From the NCBI RefSeq assembly GCF_018729255.1, contig NZ_CP076060.1, positions 1,860,001 to 1,924,000 of the forward strand: a DNA stretch of 64,000 bases. The letters are read 5' to 3'. Each line of letters opens with the position of its first letter. The stretch's first letter is position 1. Made by a program: the position numbers and the translations under genes. Below are positions 24,874 through 33,480 of the stretch, piece after piece. Source of the stretch: Cupriavidus sp. EM10 (GTDB taxonomy: Bacteria; Pseudomonadota; Gammaproteobacteria; Burkholderiales; Burkholderiaceae). The notes under the pieces are model-generated. The model did no database searches. It was not told the origin of the DNA and saw only the letters and a list, made by a program, of their open reading frames with translations.

Positions 24874-24902
24874 CCGACCGATTCCCGGAGCGACCGTCCG
24901 CC

Positions 24903-25795
24903 ATGCCTACCCCTCCCCCCTGAAGACCGTCCGCGACCTGCTGCGCCTGGCCGTGTCGCGCTTCACCGCCGCGAAGCTGTCGTTCGGCCACGGCAGCGCC
25001 AATGCCTACGACGAAGCCGCCTACCTGGTGCTGCACACGCTGAGCCTGCCGCTCGATACGCTGGACCCGTTCCTCGACGCCCGCCTGCTTCCCGAGGAAA
25101 TCGACGCCGTGCTGAAGGTGATCGACCGCCGCGTGACCGAACGCGTGCCGGCCGCCTATATCACCCATGAAGCGTTCATGCACGGCCTGCGCTTCTACGT
25201 GGATTCGCGCGTGATCGTGCCGCGCAGCTTTATCGGCGAATTGCTACAGGACGGCCTGGAGCCGTGGCTGGGCGATATCGAGCAGATCGGACCGGTGCTG
25301 GAACTGTGCACCGGCTCGGGTTGCCTGCCGATCATCGCCGCGCACGTCTGGCCGAACGCCCGCATCGACGCCGTGGACATCTCGTCCGATGCGCTGGCCG
25401 TGGCCCGCCGCAACGTGGCGGACTACAAAATGGAAGATCGCATCGCCCTGTACGAGGGCGACCTGTACGCGCCGCTGCCCTCGGGCGCCACGTACGACGT
25501 GATCCTGACCAACCCGCCCTACGTCAACGAACAGTCGATGCGCGACCTGCCGGCCGAGTACCTGGCCGAACCGCGCCTGGCGCTGGCCGGCGGCGATGAC
25601 GGCATGGACGTGGTGCGCCGGATCGTCGCCGGTGCCAGGAAGCGCCTGAACCCCGGCGGCGTGCTGGTGGTGGAAATCGGCAACGAGCACGACAACGTCG
25701 AAGCCGCCTTCCCCGATCTGGACATCGTCTGGCTGTCGGTCAGCGCGGGGGACGACCAGGTGTTCCTGGTGACTTACGACGCGTTGCCGGACTGA
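24903..25795 (+). CDS. prmB: 50S ribosomal protein L3 glutamine methyltransferase, with an apparent N-terminal frameshift
   Basis: SAM-dependent N5-glutamine methyltransferase of ribosomal protein L3 (HemK/PrmB family). The uninterrupted frame from GTG 24953 gives 280 residues with the SAM motif ELCTGSGCLPIIAA and the catalytic NPPYV. The natural N-terminus lies upstream: ATG 24903 reads MPTPPP then stops. One more C in the six-C run at 24915-24920 gives MPTPPPLKTVRDLLRLAVSR, joining the frame seamlessly. The defect is probably a base-call error. It follows dapE by 29 bp. Confidence 0.9.
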
Positions 25796-25934
25796 GGCGG
25801 ACCCAGCGGCACGATCTGCGCCCAAGATTTTGTGTGTGGTTTCGGGTCGTAACATAAAAAAAGTTCGCTTACCGCAAATTTGGTGTGCAGAATGGCAGTG
25901 CGTCGGCCCAGGATAGTGATCCAATCCGCACGCG

Positions 25935-25999
25935 CTAATAAAAAGTAGGCAAAGTGAGCCAGGAATATAAAAATTCTTCGCTTGCCTAATAAAAAGTAG
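25935..25999. repeat. Direct 14-bp repeat in AT-rich region before the Fic gene
   Basis: CTAATAAAAAGTAG occurs at 25935-25948 and again at 25986-25999, 51 bp apart. The flanks mirror each other: GGCAA follows the first copy and TTGCC precedes the second. An AT-rich inverted repeat (GAAT-ataaaa-ATTC) lies between. The 233-bp gap (25796-26028) is much richer in A/T than its surroundings. TTGTGT (25830-25835) and CATAAA (25853-25858), 17 bp apart, are a weak promoter candidate. Confidence 0.6.
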
Positions 26000-26028
26000 C
26001 GCCCGTAACGTCACTTTTAGGGGTTGCC

Positions 26029-27531
26029 ATGCACCTTATGCGACTGGTTGGATATGCCCGGCTGCGCGAACAGCTGGATCTTCCCACTGTTCCCGTCATC
26101 CGCGAGGCTCGCGCGGGCGCTACCACACGCATATTGGAAACCGCGGACGCCGTGCTGTTTCCACGCAAGGTGGCCCCTGCCGAAGACGCTCCAGCGCTCG
26201 CGCATGTTCTGTTCGCCCTGAAACATGAGGGCGTCAACCTGGCCATCCTGGCTGGCGCGCTGCCAGCCATCCTCCAGACCGACCTGCAGGCGGAGCTCGA
26301 CGGGCAACCCAATAGCCGTTACAGCCGCATTGCGGCATTGCTCTGGGAGCACTTCACAGGCAACACGCTGACGCCACGGCAATCGAACAAGGTGCCCTAC
26401 GTCGACCTGTTCGACTCCGTGCGCTACTACACGGCCGAGCCCGGTCGGCTGTATCCGCGCTGGCGCGTTCGATTCAACGGCCTTGGATCGCTCGATCAAT
26501 GTGTCACCGTTCACCGTACCGATGCCATCCAGGCCGTGCTGGACATGGACATCTTTGCCCGCATGGACGCTTTCATCGCGACGGTCGGCAAGGATTTGCT
26601 GGATCGCGCGCTGAACTGGGCCTATCTCAGCGAGACCGAGAAATCGTTCGAAATCGAGCGCGAGCGGCCGACGATGGACAAGTCCGAACGCTTTGTCAGG
26701 CTGCTGCATCATGCCCACGAACGGCGCCCGCTGGATGAGACCTATCTGACGGAGCTGCAGAACGACATCATCTCCAACCCGTACGACCAGGCCATGCAAT
26801 ACCGCAGCGAGCAAAACTGGCTACGACGCGGCGGCCACGGGGCGGCATCGGTGACCTATGTCCCGCCGCATCCCGATGATGTGCCTGCGTTGATGGAAGG
26901 ATTGGAATCATTCGCCAACTCGCCGCCCCGGAATCTCGATCCGCTGATCGTGGCGAGCGTCGTCTCGTTCTGGTTCGTGTTCATCCATCCGTTCATGGAT
27001 GGCAACGGCCGGCTGTCACGCTTCCTGATACACCATACGCTCTGCCGTTCGGGAAAGATGGCCAAGGGGTTTCTGCTGCCAGTCTCGGTGGCGATCAAGC
27101 GCCACGAATCCGACTACCTGGCAGCGCTGGAGAGCTTTTCCAAACCCGTGCGGGCGCTATGGCGCGTCTGGGCCATCGGCGACCATGAGTTCGACTGCCA
27201 GACCACGGCAGGCTCGACGCCATACCGCTACTGGGATGCGACGTCGTGTGTGGAGTTCGGCGTGCGGATGGTCAAGGAGGCACTGGAACACGACCTGCAG
27301 GCCGAAACACAATTCCTGCAAGGCTATGACCAGGTAGTCCGGCGCGTGGAAGCCGAGTTCGACGTTCGCAATCATGACCTTGCGACGCTGATTGCCAGCT
27401 GCTTCCGTGAAAAAGGACGGATATCGAATCGCTGGCGCAAACAACTCGGCACGCGCGTTCAGCCAGACGCGTTCGACGCGATCGAAGCGGCGGTCCGGGA
27501 AGTGTTCTTTGCCGAGGCTGGCGCCTCGTAG
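26029..27531 (+). CDS. Fic-domain protein (AMPylase family)
   Basis: 500 residues from ATG 26029 (AGGGG upstream). The Fic active-site loop HPFMDGNGRLSR is complete (His320, Asp324, Asn326, Arg328), so transfer of AMP from ATP to a protein hydroxyl is expected. A candidate class II inhibitory helix, SETEKSFEIERERP, lies at about 201-214; where the usual motif is S-x-x-x-E-G/N, this one has Arg (S206, E210, R211). The C-terminus may form a winged helix. No antitoxin partner lies beside it. The gene stands alone between prmB and a terminator, and its AT-rich upstream region suggests later acquisition. Target unknown. Confidence 0.88.
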   Translation: MHLMRLVGYARLREQLDLPTVPVIREARAGATTRILETADAVLFPRKVAPAEDAPALAHVLFALKHEGVNLAILAGALPAILQTDLQAELDGQPNSRYSRIAALLWEHFTGNTLTPRQSNKVPYVDLFDSVRYYTAEPGRLYPRWRVRFNGLGSLDQCVTVHRTDAIQAVLDMDIFARMDAFIATVGKDLLDRALNWAYLSETEKSFEIERERPTMDKSERFVRLLHHAHERRPLDETYLTELQNDIISNPYDQAMQYRSEQNWLRRGGHGAASVTYVPPHPDDVPALMEGLESFANSPPRNLDPLIVASVVSFWFVFIHPFMDGNGRLSRFLIHHTLCRSGKMAKGFLLPVSVAIKRHESDYLAALESFSKPVRALWRVWAIGDHEFDCQTTAGSTPYRYWDATSCVEFGVRMVKEALEHDLQAETQFLQGYDQVVRRVEAEFDVRNHDLATLIASCFREKGRISNRWRKQLGTRVQPDAFDAIEAAVREVFFAEAGAS

Positions 27532-27562
27532 CGGGCCTCTGATCGAACACCATTCATAAAAA

Positions 27563-27586
27563 AACGCCGTGGAATCCCACGGCGTT
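27563..27586. terminator. Bidirectional intrinsic terminator between convergent genes
   Basis: AACGCCGTGG (27563-27572), loop AATC, CCACGGCGTT (27577-27586): a perfect 10-bp stem preceded by seven A and followed by TTCTTC. The T run is best on the minus strand, ending the RcnB-like gene; on the plus strand it can end the Fic gene. Confidence 0.85.
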
Positions 27587-27613
27587 CTTCGCTTTGGCGA
27601 CATTCCGTTTGAA

Positions 27614-28168
27614 TCAACCTCCCGGTCCGACCGAGTAGATCGTGCCGTTCGACGACACCTGATAGTAGTCGGCGCCGACGCCCACCCAGTGGTAGCCCTT
27701 CTTGGGCGCGGGCAGGTTGTAGTCCTTGTACTTGTCGATGACGTACTGACGATCGCGGAATTCCGTGGGCAGCTTGTCGCCCTTGCTCCATTTCCTGGGC
27801 GAGTACGGCGATTGCGCGCCCATCGGCGTGGAGCCAGGTTGGCCAGACGACATCGCCCCATCCGATCGGCCGCCCTGGGACATCCCGCCCTGGGACATCC
27901 CGCCCTGGGACATGCCACCCTGGGACATGCCACCCTCAGAGCTTTGCCCCCTGGGCGACATGCCGCGCGGCTGGCGGCCGCCGGTGGCCGGTGGCATCGG
28001 GGTCGCGGACGGCGGCATGGCGCCGGCCTGCCCCGGGGATGGCATGGGGGTCGGGCCCGACGGCTGGGTCTGGCCAGGTATCGGTTGTTGTTGCTGGGCC
28101 TGTGCCAGCGGCACAGCCAGCAAGCCGGCGGCGACCAGGACGGCGGGTATTAACGTCTTCGTTTGCAT
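27614..28168 (-). CDS. Exported RcnB-family protein with MSQGG repeats
   Basis: 184 residues from ATG 28168 (GAGGAG upstream). A Sec signal peptide (MQTKTLIPAVLVAAGLLAVP, then LAQA) is followed by a Pro/Gln-rich stretch and four GGMSQ repeats. The C-terminal domain of the RcnB family runs from about residue 120 (WSKGDKLPTEFRDRQYVIDK, and GYHWVGVGADYYQ). E. coli RcnB is a periplasmic protein affecting nickel/cobalt homeostasis; a periplasmic role is likely here, metal binding is unproven. A longer upstream reading frame lacks a signal-peptide start and is rejected. Confidence 0.85.
   Translation of the reverse strand: MQTKTLIPAVLVAAGLLAVPLAQAQQQQPIPGQTQPSGPTPMPSPGQAGAMPPSATPMPPATGGRQPRGMSPRGQSSEGGMSQGGMSQGGMSQGGMSQGGRSDGAMSSGQPGSTPMGAQSPYSPRKWSKGDKLPTEFRDRQYVIDKYKDYNLPAPKKGYHWVGVGADYYQVSSNGTIYSVGPGG
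27871..27930 (-). repeat. Four 15-bp tandem repeats in the RcnB-like gene
   Basis: Four 15-bp units (CGCCCTGGGACATCC with one or two changes), in frame, encode the GGMSQ repeats. A likely site of length variation. Confidence 0.9.
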
Positions 28169-28488
28169 CGTGATCTCCTCACAGATGGAACACGTCAGAC
28201 TGCCCCGGAAGCAGGGCAGCCCCAAGAAATGTTAGTAGCAAATGCGGGGCCCGCATGTCGACCCGATGTCCCTTGTCGTTCTCATAAGGCGAATTTTCCC
28301 AACGATTTCAGTGGCTTGCGGCGTCCTCGCGACGCGCTCCAGATTTAAAGAAATTGCCAGGACAGGCACCCATCGCAGTAGTTTTGGCATGCACCCATGT
28401 CATATCTTCCGGTCTCTGCTACCGGCATCTCGCTGCTGCGGCGCGCCATAACTTTTTCTTGAAGCGGTGGGCAAAGTCTCCTAGAAAT

Positions 28489-28507
28489 TGGTCAGACCGC
28501 TTGACCA
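28489..28507. promoter_or_regulatory. GntR/FadR-type operator before the sugar-acid regulator
   Basis: TGGTCA-N7-TGACCA, a perfect inverted repeat, lies 28 bp before the GntR start. Its left half also contains TGGTCAGACC, which fits the FadR-subfamily pattern TGGTC-n-GACC. Autoregulation is inferred. The rest of the 366-bp gap (28169-28534) holds only a small CTGCCC/GGGCAG hairpin (28200-28219) in the RcnB-like leader. Confidence 0.6.
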
Positions 28508-28534
28508 TTTGTCCGCTGCCTGCCCGGGATCCCC

Positions 28535-29272
28535 ATGCCGCTTCAGCAGATCGAACCGCGTCGTCTGTACCGTCAGATTGCCGACCAGCTGCGCCGGCTG
28601 ATCGAAAGTGGCGAGTTTCCCGTCGGCGCGCGGCTGCCGCCCGAGCGCGACCTGGCGGTGCAGTTGGGTGTGTCGCGGCCGTCGGTGCGCGAGGCGCTGA
28701 TCGCGCTGGAGGTGGAAGGCCTGGTCGAAGTCCGCATGGGCTCGGGCATCTACGCCTGTTCGGCCGATGCCAGTCCCCACGCCACGCCTGCCGGCGGCAT
28801 CCTGGCCGCGACGCCCCTGGACGTGATCCGTGCCCGCCAGGTGATCGAAGGCGAAATGGCGGCGGCCGCCGCGCGTCACACCACGCCTGCCTTGCTGGGC
28901 GCGCTGGCCGAATCGATCGCGCTGATGGAAGAGGAGGCCGGCGGCGGCAACATCCCCGTGCGCGGCGATCGCATGTTTCACCTGCGCATTGCCGAAGTGT
29001 CGGAAAACGCCGTACTGCTGCGCCTGGTGGCCGAGCTCTTCGACGAGCGCCATAACCCGCTGTTCGCGCAGTTTGGCAACCACTTCGAGAACGCCGAATG
29101 CTGGGCCGCCGCCATCGCCGAGCACCGTGCCGTAGTGAAGGCCATTGCCTCGGGCGCGCCCGACCTGGCGCGGGCGGCCATGTGCGATCACCTGGAACTG
29201 TCCCATAACCGCTTCTACGCGGCGTGGCCGGGCCATGGCAAAGACGTGAAAGTCCACAGCGAGGAGTCGTGA
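28535..29272 (+). CDS. GntR/FadR-family regulator of the sugar-acid island
   Basis: 245 residues. N-terminal winged helix (about 8-75; PVGARLPPERDLAVQLGVSR, then PSVREALIALEVEG) and an all-helical FCD ligand domain (about 95-225) with metal-binding Asp/His candidates (DRMFHLRIA, EHRAVVKAI, DHLELSHNRF). The FCD subgroup includes the hexuronate regulators UxuR and ExuR. It is the first gene of the island; its stop overlaps the next start (TGATG at 29270-29274). Effector likely a sugar acid. Confidence 0.88.
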   Translation: MPLQQIEPRRLYRQIADQLRRLIESGEFPVGARLPPERDLAVQLGVSRPSVREALIALEVEGLVEVRMGSGIYACSADASPHATPAGGILAATPLDVIRARQVIEGEMAAAAARHTTPALLGALAESIALMEEEAGGGNIPVRGDRMFHLRIAEVSENAVLLRLVAELFDERHNPLFAQFGNHFENAECWAAAIAEHRAVVKAIASGAPDLARAAMCDHLELSHNRFYAAWPGHGKDVKVHSEES

Positions 29273-30297
29273 TGTCCCTGACCTGCCATATCCACGCCAG
29301 CGAAGACCTGCGCTTTACCGAGGTGGACCCCGCCGCGCCGGGGCCGCACGACGTGCTGGTGCGCCTGGGTGCGGCCGGCATCTGCGGGTCGGACCTGCAT
29401 TACTACTTCCACGGCAAGGTCGGCGCGTTCGTCATCAAGGAGCCGCTGACGCCGGGGCACGAGGCATCGGGCATTGTCGAGGCCGTGGGCAGTGCCGTGA
29501 CGCGCCTGGCGCCGGGCATGAAGGTGGCGATCAATCCGTCGCACGCGTGCGGACAGTGCGACTTCTGCCGCGCCGGCCGCGACAACCTGTGCCGCAACAT
29601 GCGTTTCCTGGGCAGCGCCAGCGTGTTTCCGCACGTGCAGGGCATGTTCCGCCAGCATTTCCTGATGCACGAGCAGCAGCTGACGCCGGTCGACGCCGAT
29701 ATCTCGCTGGGCGAACTGGCCTTTGCCGAGCCGCTGTCGGTGGCGCTGCACGGCGTGAATCGCGCCGGCGAACTGCTTGGCAAGACCGTGCTGGTCACCG
29801 GCGGCGGCACCATCGGCAGCCTGGTCGTGATGGCCGCGCGGCTGGCCGGCGCGGCCCGGATTATCGTCTGCGACATCGCGCAGCGGCCGCTCGACGTGGC
29901 CGCCAGCGTGGGCGCCGACCGCACCATCCTGACCACCCAGGTGCCCGCCAGCGAACTGCAGGACATCGCCGATGTCAGCCTGGAAGCCGCTGGCAGCGCC
30001 GCGGCACTGGGCACCTGCCTGACGGCCACGCGCCGGGGCGGCCGCATCGTGCAGGTGGGCACCCTGCCCGCCGAAGGCCTGCATTTCCCGGCCAACAGCA
30101 TCATGGCGCGCGAACTCGACTACGTGGGCGCGTTCCGTTTTGGCCGCGAGTTCGACTGGTCCGTGCAGTACCTGACCAGCCGGCGGCTCGATGTACGGCC
30201 GCTGCTGTCCGCGCAGTTGCCGCTGGCGCAGGCCGTCGAGGCGTTCCAGCTGGCGGCCGACAAGTCCCGCAGTACCAAGGTGCAGTTGACCGGGTGA
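29272..30297 (+). CDS. Zinc polyol/sugar-acid dehydrogenase (L-idonate or L-gulonate 5-dehydrogenase type)
   Basis: 341-residue medium-chain zinc dehydrogenase from ATG 29272. Catalytic zinc ligands: Cys in CGSDLHYY and His/Glu in GHEASG. The four-Cys structural zinc lobe is CGQCDFCRAGRDNLC. NAD-binding GGGTIGSLV follows. Closest in style to IdnD, L-idonate 5-dehydrogenase; related enzymes oxidise L-gulonate to fructuronate. The neighbouring fructuronate reductase-like and ManD-like enzymes make the gulonate/idonate route the best inference. Confidence 0.85.
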   Translation: MSLTCHIHASEDLRFTEVDPAAPGPHDVLVRLGAAGICGSDLHYYFHGKVGAFVIKEPLTPGHEASGIVEAVGSAVTRLAPGMKVAINPSHACGQCDFCRAGRDNLCRNMRFLGSASVFPHVQGMFRQHFLMHEQQLTPVDADISLGELAFAEPLSVALHGVNRAGELLGKTVLVTGGGTIGSLVVMAARLAGAARIIVCDIAQRPLDVAASVGADRTILTTQVPASELQDIADVSLEAAGSAAALGTCLTATRRGGRIVQVGTLPAEGLHFPANSIMARELDYVGAFRFGREFDWSVQYLTSRRLDVRPLLSAQLPLAQAVEAFQLAADKSRSTKVQLTG

Positions 30298-30367
30298 GGT
30301 TTTGCCCTCGCATGCCGACTGGTCACCCCAATAAGACCGGCGGATCTTTCACCGAAAAAGGAGACCC

Positions 30368-31366
30368 ATGATGCTTCGTCGCCGGCAGTTCTCGTCCATG
30401 CTCGGTGCGGCCCTGCTGCTCGCCGCCACCCTGACTACCCCCGCCCTGGCCCAGCAGGCTGCCCCGATCAAGCTCAAGTGGGCCCACGTCTATGAAACCT
30501 CGGAGCCCTTCCACAAGTGGTCGGTCTGGGCGGCCGAGGAGATCAGGAAGCGCAGCAACGGCAAGTACCAGATCGACGTCTTCCCGGCGTCGCAACTGGG
30601 CAAGGAAAACGATATCAACCAGGGCCTGGCGATGGGCACGGTGGACATCATCATCTCGGGCTCCAGCTTCGCGGCCAAGTCGTTCCCGCGCATCGGCGTG
30701 ACGTACTACCCGTACATCTTCCGCAACCCCGACCACCTGCTGGCCTACACGAAGAGCGACATTTACAAGGAACTGACGGCCGGCTACGAGCAGAAGACCG
30801 GCAACCATATCGTGGCCACCACGTACTACGGCACGCGCCAGTCCACCTCGAACAAGCCGTTCTCGCACTGCACCGAAATGAAGGGCCTCAAGATGCGCGT
30901 GCCGGACGTGCCGGCCTATCTGGCGATGCCCCGGGCCTGCGGCGTGAACACGTCGCCGATTGCCTTTGCCGAGGTCTACCTGGCGCTGCAGAACGGCACC
31001 GTGGAAGCGCAGGAGAACCCGCTGACGACGATCGAGGCGAAGAAGTTCTACGAGGTGCAGAAGTACATCGTGCTGACCGGCCATATCGTCGACCACCTGA
31101 ACACCATCGTCTCCGGCGCGCTCTGGAAGAAGCTCTCCGAGCCGGAACGCAAGATGTTTCTGGAAGTGGCGCAGGAAGCCGCCACCAAGGCAACGGCCGA
31201 CGTGGTGGCGCGCGAGAAGGAACTGGTGGCCGTGTTCAAGCAGAAGGGCATCACCGTGACCGAGGTCAGCATCCCCGAGTACCGCGACGCCGTGCTGAAG
31301 AACGTGAGCATCGAGTCGCAGGGTTATCGCAAGGCGGACTGGGAAAAGATCCAGGCGGTGAAGTGA
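30368..31366 (+). CDS. dctP: TRAP transporter solute-binding protein (DctP family)
   Basis: Periplasmic binding protein, 332 residues. A signal peptide (residues 1-28, ending TPALA) is followed by the DctP fold. The carboxylate-binding Arg is expected in GLKMRVPDVP, and the family's NGTVEAQENPL segment is present. AGGAG lies just before ATG 30368. A TGGTC...GACC pair at 30320-30338 upstream resembles the GntR operator weakly. It is followed by a REP-like hairpin and then dctQ and dctM. Ligand probably a hexonate or aldarate. Confidence 0.93.
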   Translation: MMLRRRQFSSMLGAALLLAATLTTPALAQQAAPIKLKWAHVYETSEPFHKWSVWAAEEIRKRSNGKYQIDVFPASQLGKENDINQGLAMGTVDIIISGSSFAAKSFPRIGVTYYPYIFRNPDHLLAYTKSDIYKELTAGYEQKTGNHIVATTYYGTRQSTSNKPFSHCTEMKGLKMRVPDVPAYLAMPRACGVNTSPIAFAEVYLALQNGTVEAQENPLTTIEAKKFYEVQKYIVLTGHIVDHLNTIVSGALWKKLSEPERKMFLEVAQEAATKATADVVAREKELVAVFKQKGITVTEVSIPEYRDAVLKNVSIESQGYRKADWEKIQAVK

Positions 31367-31386
31367 TTTGAAATCGCGACAACCGG

Positions 31387-31416
31387 CTCCCCTCTCCTGC
31401 ATGCGGGAGAGGGGAG
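31387..31416. repeat. REP-like hairpin, short copy 2, between dctP and dctQ
   Basis: CTCCCCTCTCCTGC (31387-31400) and GCGGGAGAGGGGAG (31403-31416) form a 14-bp stem with one T-G wobble; no T tract follows. It sits in the 143-bp gap between the binding-protein gene and the small permease gene. Confidence 0.8.
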
Positions 31417-31509
31417 AAAACCGAAAGTATCGGAGATGCCTATGGAAATGCGCTCCCAACCCATACCTGGCCGGGACAGCAACACCCCGCCCCCGAAGGC
31501 GCGCCGCAC

Positions 31510-32064
31510 ATGACTTCCGTCGAGGAAATCGTCCAGACCTTCGAGGCGGCCGATGCGCAGCCGGTGGACCTGTCCGGCTACGCCGCCGAGGACTGGTTCA
31601 CGCTGGGCCTGTTCTGGGTCATGACGATACTGGTCTTCATGCAGTTCTTCACGCGCTACGTGATGAACGACTCGCTGGCCTGGACCGAGGAACTGGCCAC
31701 CTATTGCCTGATCGGCGTGGTCTTTGTCGGCGCATCGATGTGCGTGCGCAAGAGCCGCCATATCCAGGTGGATCTGCTGTACCGCTACCTGCCGCACGGC
31801 CCGGCGCGGGTGCTGTCTACGCTGGTCGATATCGTGCGCACCGCCTTCCTGGGCTACGCCGCGTGGCTGGTCTGGAAGTACATCGGCATCGTGGGCGACG
31901 AGCCGATGACCACCATCGAATGGAACAAGAACTACGTGTACTGGGCCGCCCTGCTCGGCTTTGTGCTGATGCTGGGACGATCGATCCAGGTTACCTGGCA
32001 AAACTGGCGAAACGGCTATTCGATTCTGGAACGTCCGGAAGCCTTCGAATCGTTTGACGACTAA
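31510..32064 (+). CDS. dctQ: TRAP transporter small permease subunit (DctQ family)
   Basis: 184-residue inner-membrane protein with four hydrophobic helices (starting near FTLGLFWVMTILVFMQFF, LATYCLIGVVFVGASM, VDIVRTAFLGYAAWLV and WAALLGFVLMLG) and the typical DSLAWTEELA segment. It pairs with the large subunit 12 bp downstream. Confidence 0.92.
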   Translation: MTSVEEIVQTFEAADAQPVDLSGYAAEDWFTLGLFWVMTILVFMQFFTRYVMNDSLAWTEELATYCLIGVVFVGASMCVRKSRHIQVDLLYRYLPHGPARVLSTLVDIVRTAFLGYAAWLVWKYIGIVGDEPMTTIEWNKNYVYWAALLGFVLMLGRSIQVTWQNWRNGYSILERPEAFESFDD

Positions 32065-32076
32065 GGAGCCCCAGGC

Positions 32077-33480
32077 ATGTGGATCCTGATTGCTTCGTTC
32101 CTGCTGCTGATGCTGGTCGGCATGCCGGTGGCCGTGTCGATGGCGCTGGCGTCGCTGTTCTATATCTGGGCCAGCGGCACCGTGCCCGACGTGATCCTGG
32201 CCCAGCGCATGATTGCCGGCGTGGAGAGCTTTCCGCTGCTGGCCGTGCCGTTCTTCATCCTGGCCGGCAACCTGATGAACGTGGCCGGCATCACCGGCCG
32301 CATCTACAACTTTGCGGTGGCGCTGGTGGGCTGGATGCGCGGCGGCCTGGGCCACGTCAACATCATCGGCTCGGTGATTTTCTCGGGCATGAGCGGCACG
32401 GCCATTGCCGACGCGGCCGGGCTGGGCACCATCGAGATCAAGGCCATGAAGGACCATGGCTACGAAACCGAATTCGCGGTGGGCGTGACGGCGGCATCGG
32501 CCACGCTGGGGCCGATCATCCCGCCGTCCCTGCCGTTCGTGATCTACGGCATGATGGCCAACGTGTCGATCGGCTCGCTGTTCCTGGCCGGCATCGTGCC
32601 CGGGCTGGTGCTGACGCTGTTCATGATGGCCACCGTGGCCTGGATCGCGCACCGGCGCGGCTGGGGCGGCGATACGGCGTTCTCGTGGAAGCTGCTGGGC
32701 TCGGCCACCGTGGAAATCATGGTGGTGCTGGCCTTTCCGCTGGCGATCTGGCTGGCCGTGTCGGCCGGCATGTCGACCAACATGGCCGCGATGATCGCCC
32801 TGGTGGCGCTGCTGGCGCTGGACTGGTACTTCGATTTCTCGGCCGTCATGGCGCTGATGGCGCCGGTGATCCTGATCGGCGGCATGACGCTGGGCTGGTT
32901 CACCCCCACCGAAGCCGCCGTGGCCGCCGTGATCTGGGCGCTGTTCCTGGGCCTGGTGCGTTACCGGTCGATGACGATGCGGGCGCTGGCCAAGGCCACG
33001 CTCGATACCGTGGAAACCACGGCGTCGGTGCTGTTCATCGTCACGGCGGCGTCGATCTTCGCGTGGCTGCTGACCACCAGCCAGGCCGCGCAGGCGCTGA
33101 CCGACGCCATCCTGGGCTTCACGCACAACAAGTGGGTGTTCCTGCTGCTGGCCAACGTGCTGATCCTGATCGTGGGCTGTTTTATCGACACCACGGCGGC
33201 CATCACGATCCTGGTGCCGATCCTGCTGCCCATCGTGCTCAAGCTTGGCATCGACCCGATCCACTTCGGCCTGATCATGACGCTGAACCTGATGATCGGC
33301 CTGCTGCACCCGCCGCTGGGCATGGTGCTGTTCGTGCTGGCGCGCGTGGCCAGGCTGTCGGTGGAACGCACCACGGTGGCCATCCTGCCATGGCTGATCC
33401 CGCTGTTCCTGACGCTGATCGCCATCACCTACGTGCCCGAGATCACGCTGTGGCTTCCGAACCTGGTAGGTAGCAAATGA
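32077..33480 (+). CDS. dctM: TRAP transporter large permease subunit (DctM family)
   Basis: 467-residue membrane protein, the sodium-coupled transport subunit. Multiple hydrophobic helices and the family's conserved SGSGTAIADA-like (MSGTAIADAAG) and PPSLPFVIYG motifs. Its stop overlaps the start of the next gene (ATGA at 33477-33480), so transport and catabolic genes are translationally coupled. Confidence 0.94.
   Translation: MWILIASFLLLMLVGMPVAVSMALASLFYIWASGTVPDVILAQRMIAGVESFPLLAVPFFILAGNLMNVAGITGRIYNFAVALVGWMRGGLGHVNIIGSVIFSGMSGTAIADAAGLGTIEIKAMKDHGYETEFAVGVTAASATLGPIIPPSLPFVIYGMMANVSIGSLFLAGIVPGLVLTLFMMATVAWIAHRRGWGGDTAFSWKLLGSATVEIMVVLAFPLAIWLAVSAGMSTNMAAMIALVALLALDWYFDFSAVMALMAPVILIGGMTLGWFTPTEAAVAAVIWALFLGLVRYRSMTMRALAKATLDTVETTASVLFIVTAASIFAWLLTTSQAAQALTDAILGFTHNKWVFLLLANVLILIVGCFIDTTAAITILVPILLPIVLKLGIDPIHFGLIMTLNLMIGLLHPPLGMVLFVLARVARLSVERTTVAILPWLIPLFLTLIAITYVPEITLWLPNLVGSK

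Noticed and set aside
26029..27531. Fic gene as part of a Fic/antitoxin (FicTA or Doc/Phd) module
   Set aside because: No small antitoxin gene upstream or downstream, and the candidate inhibitory helix lies within the protein.
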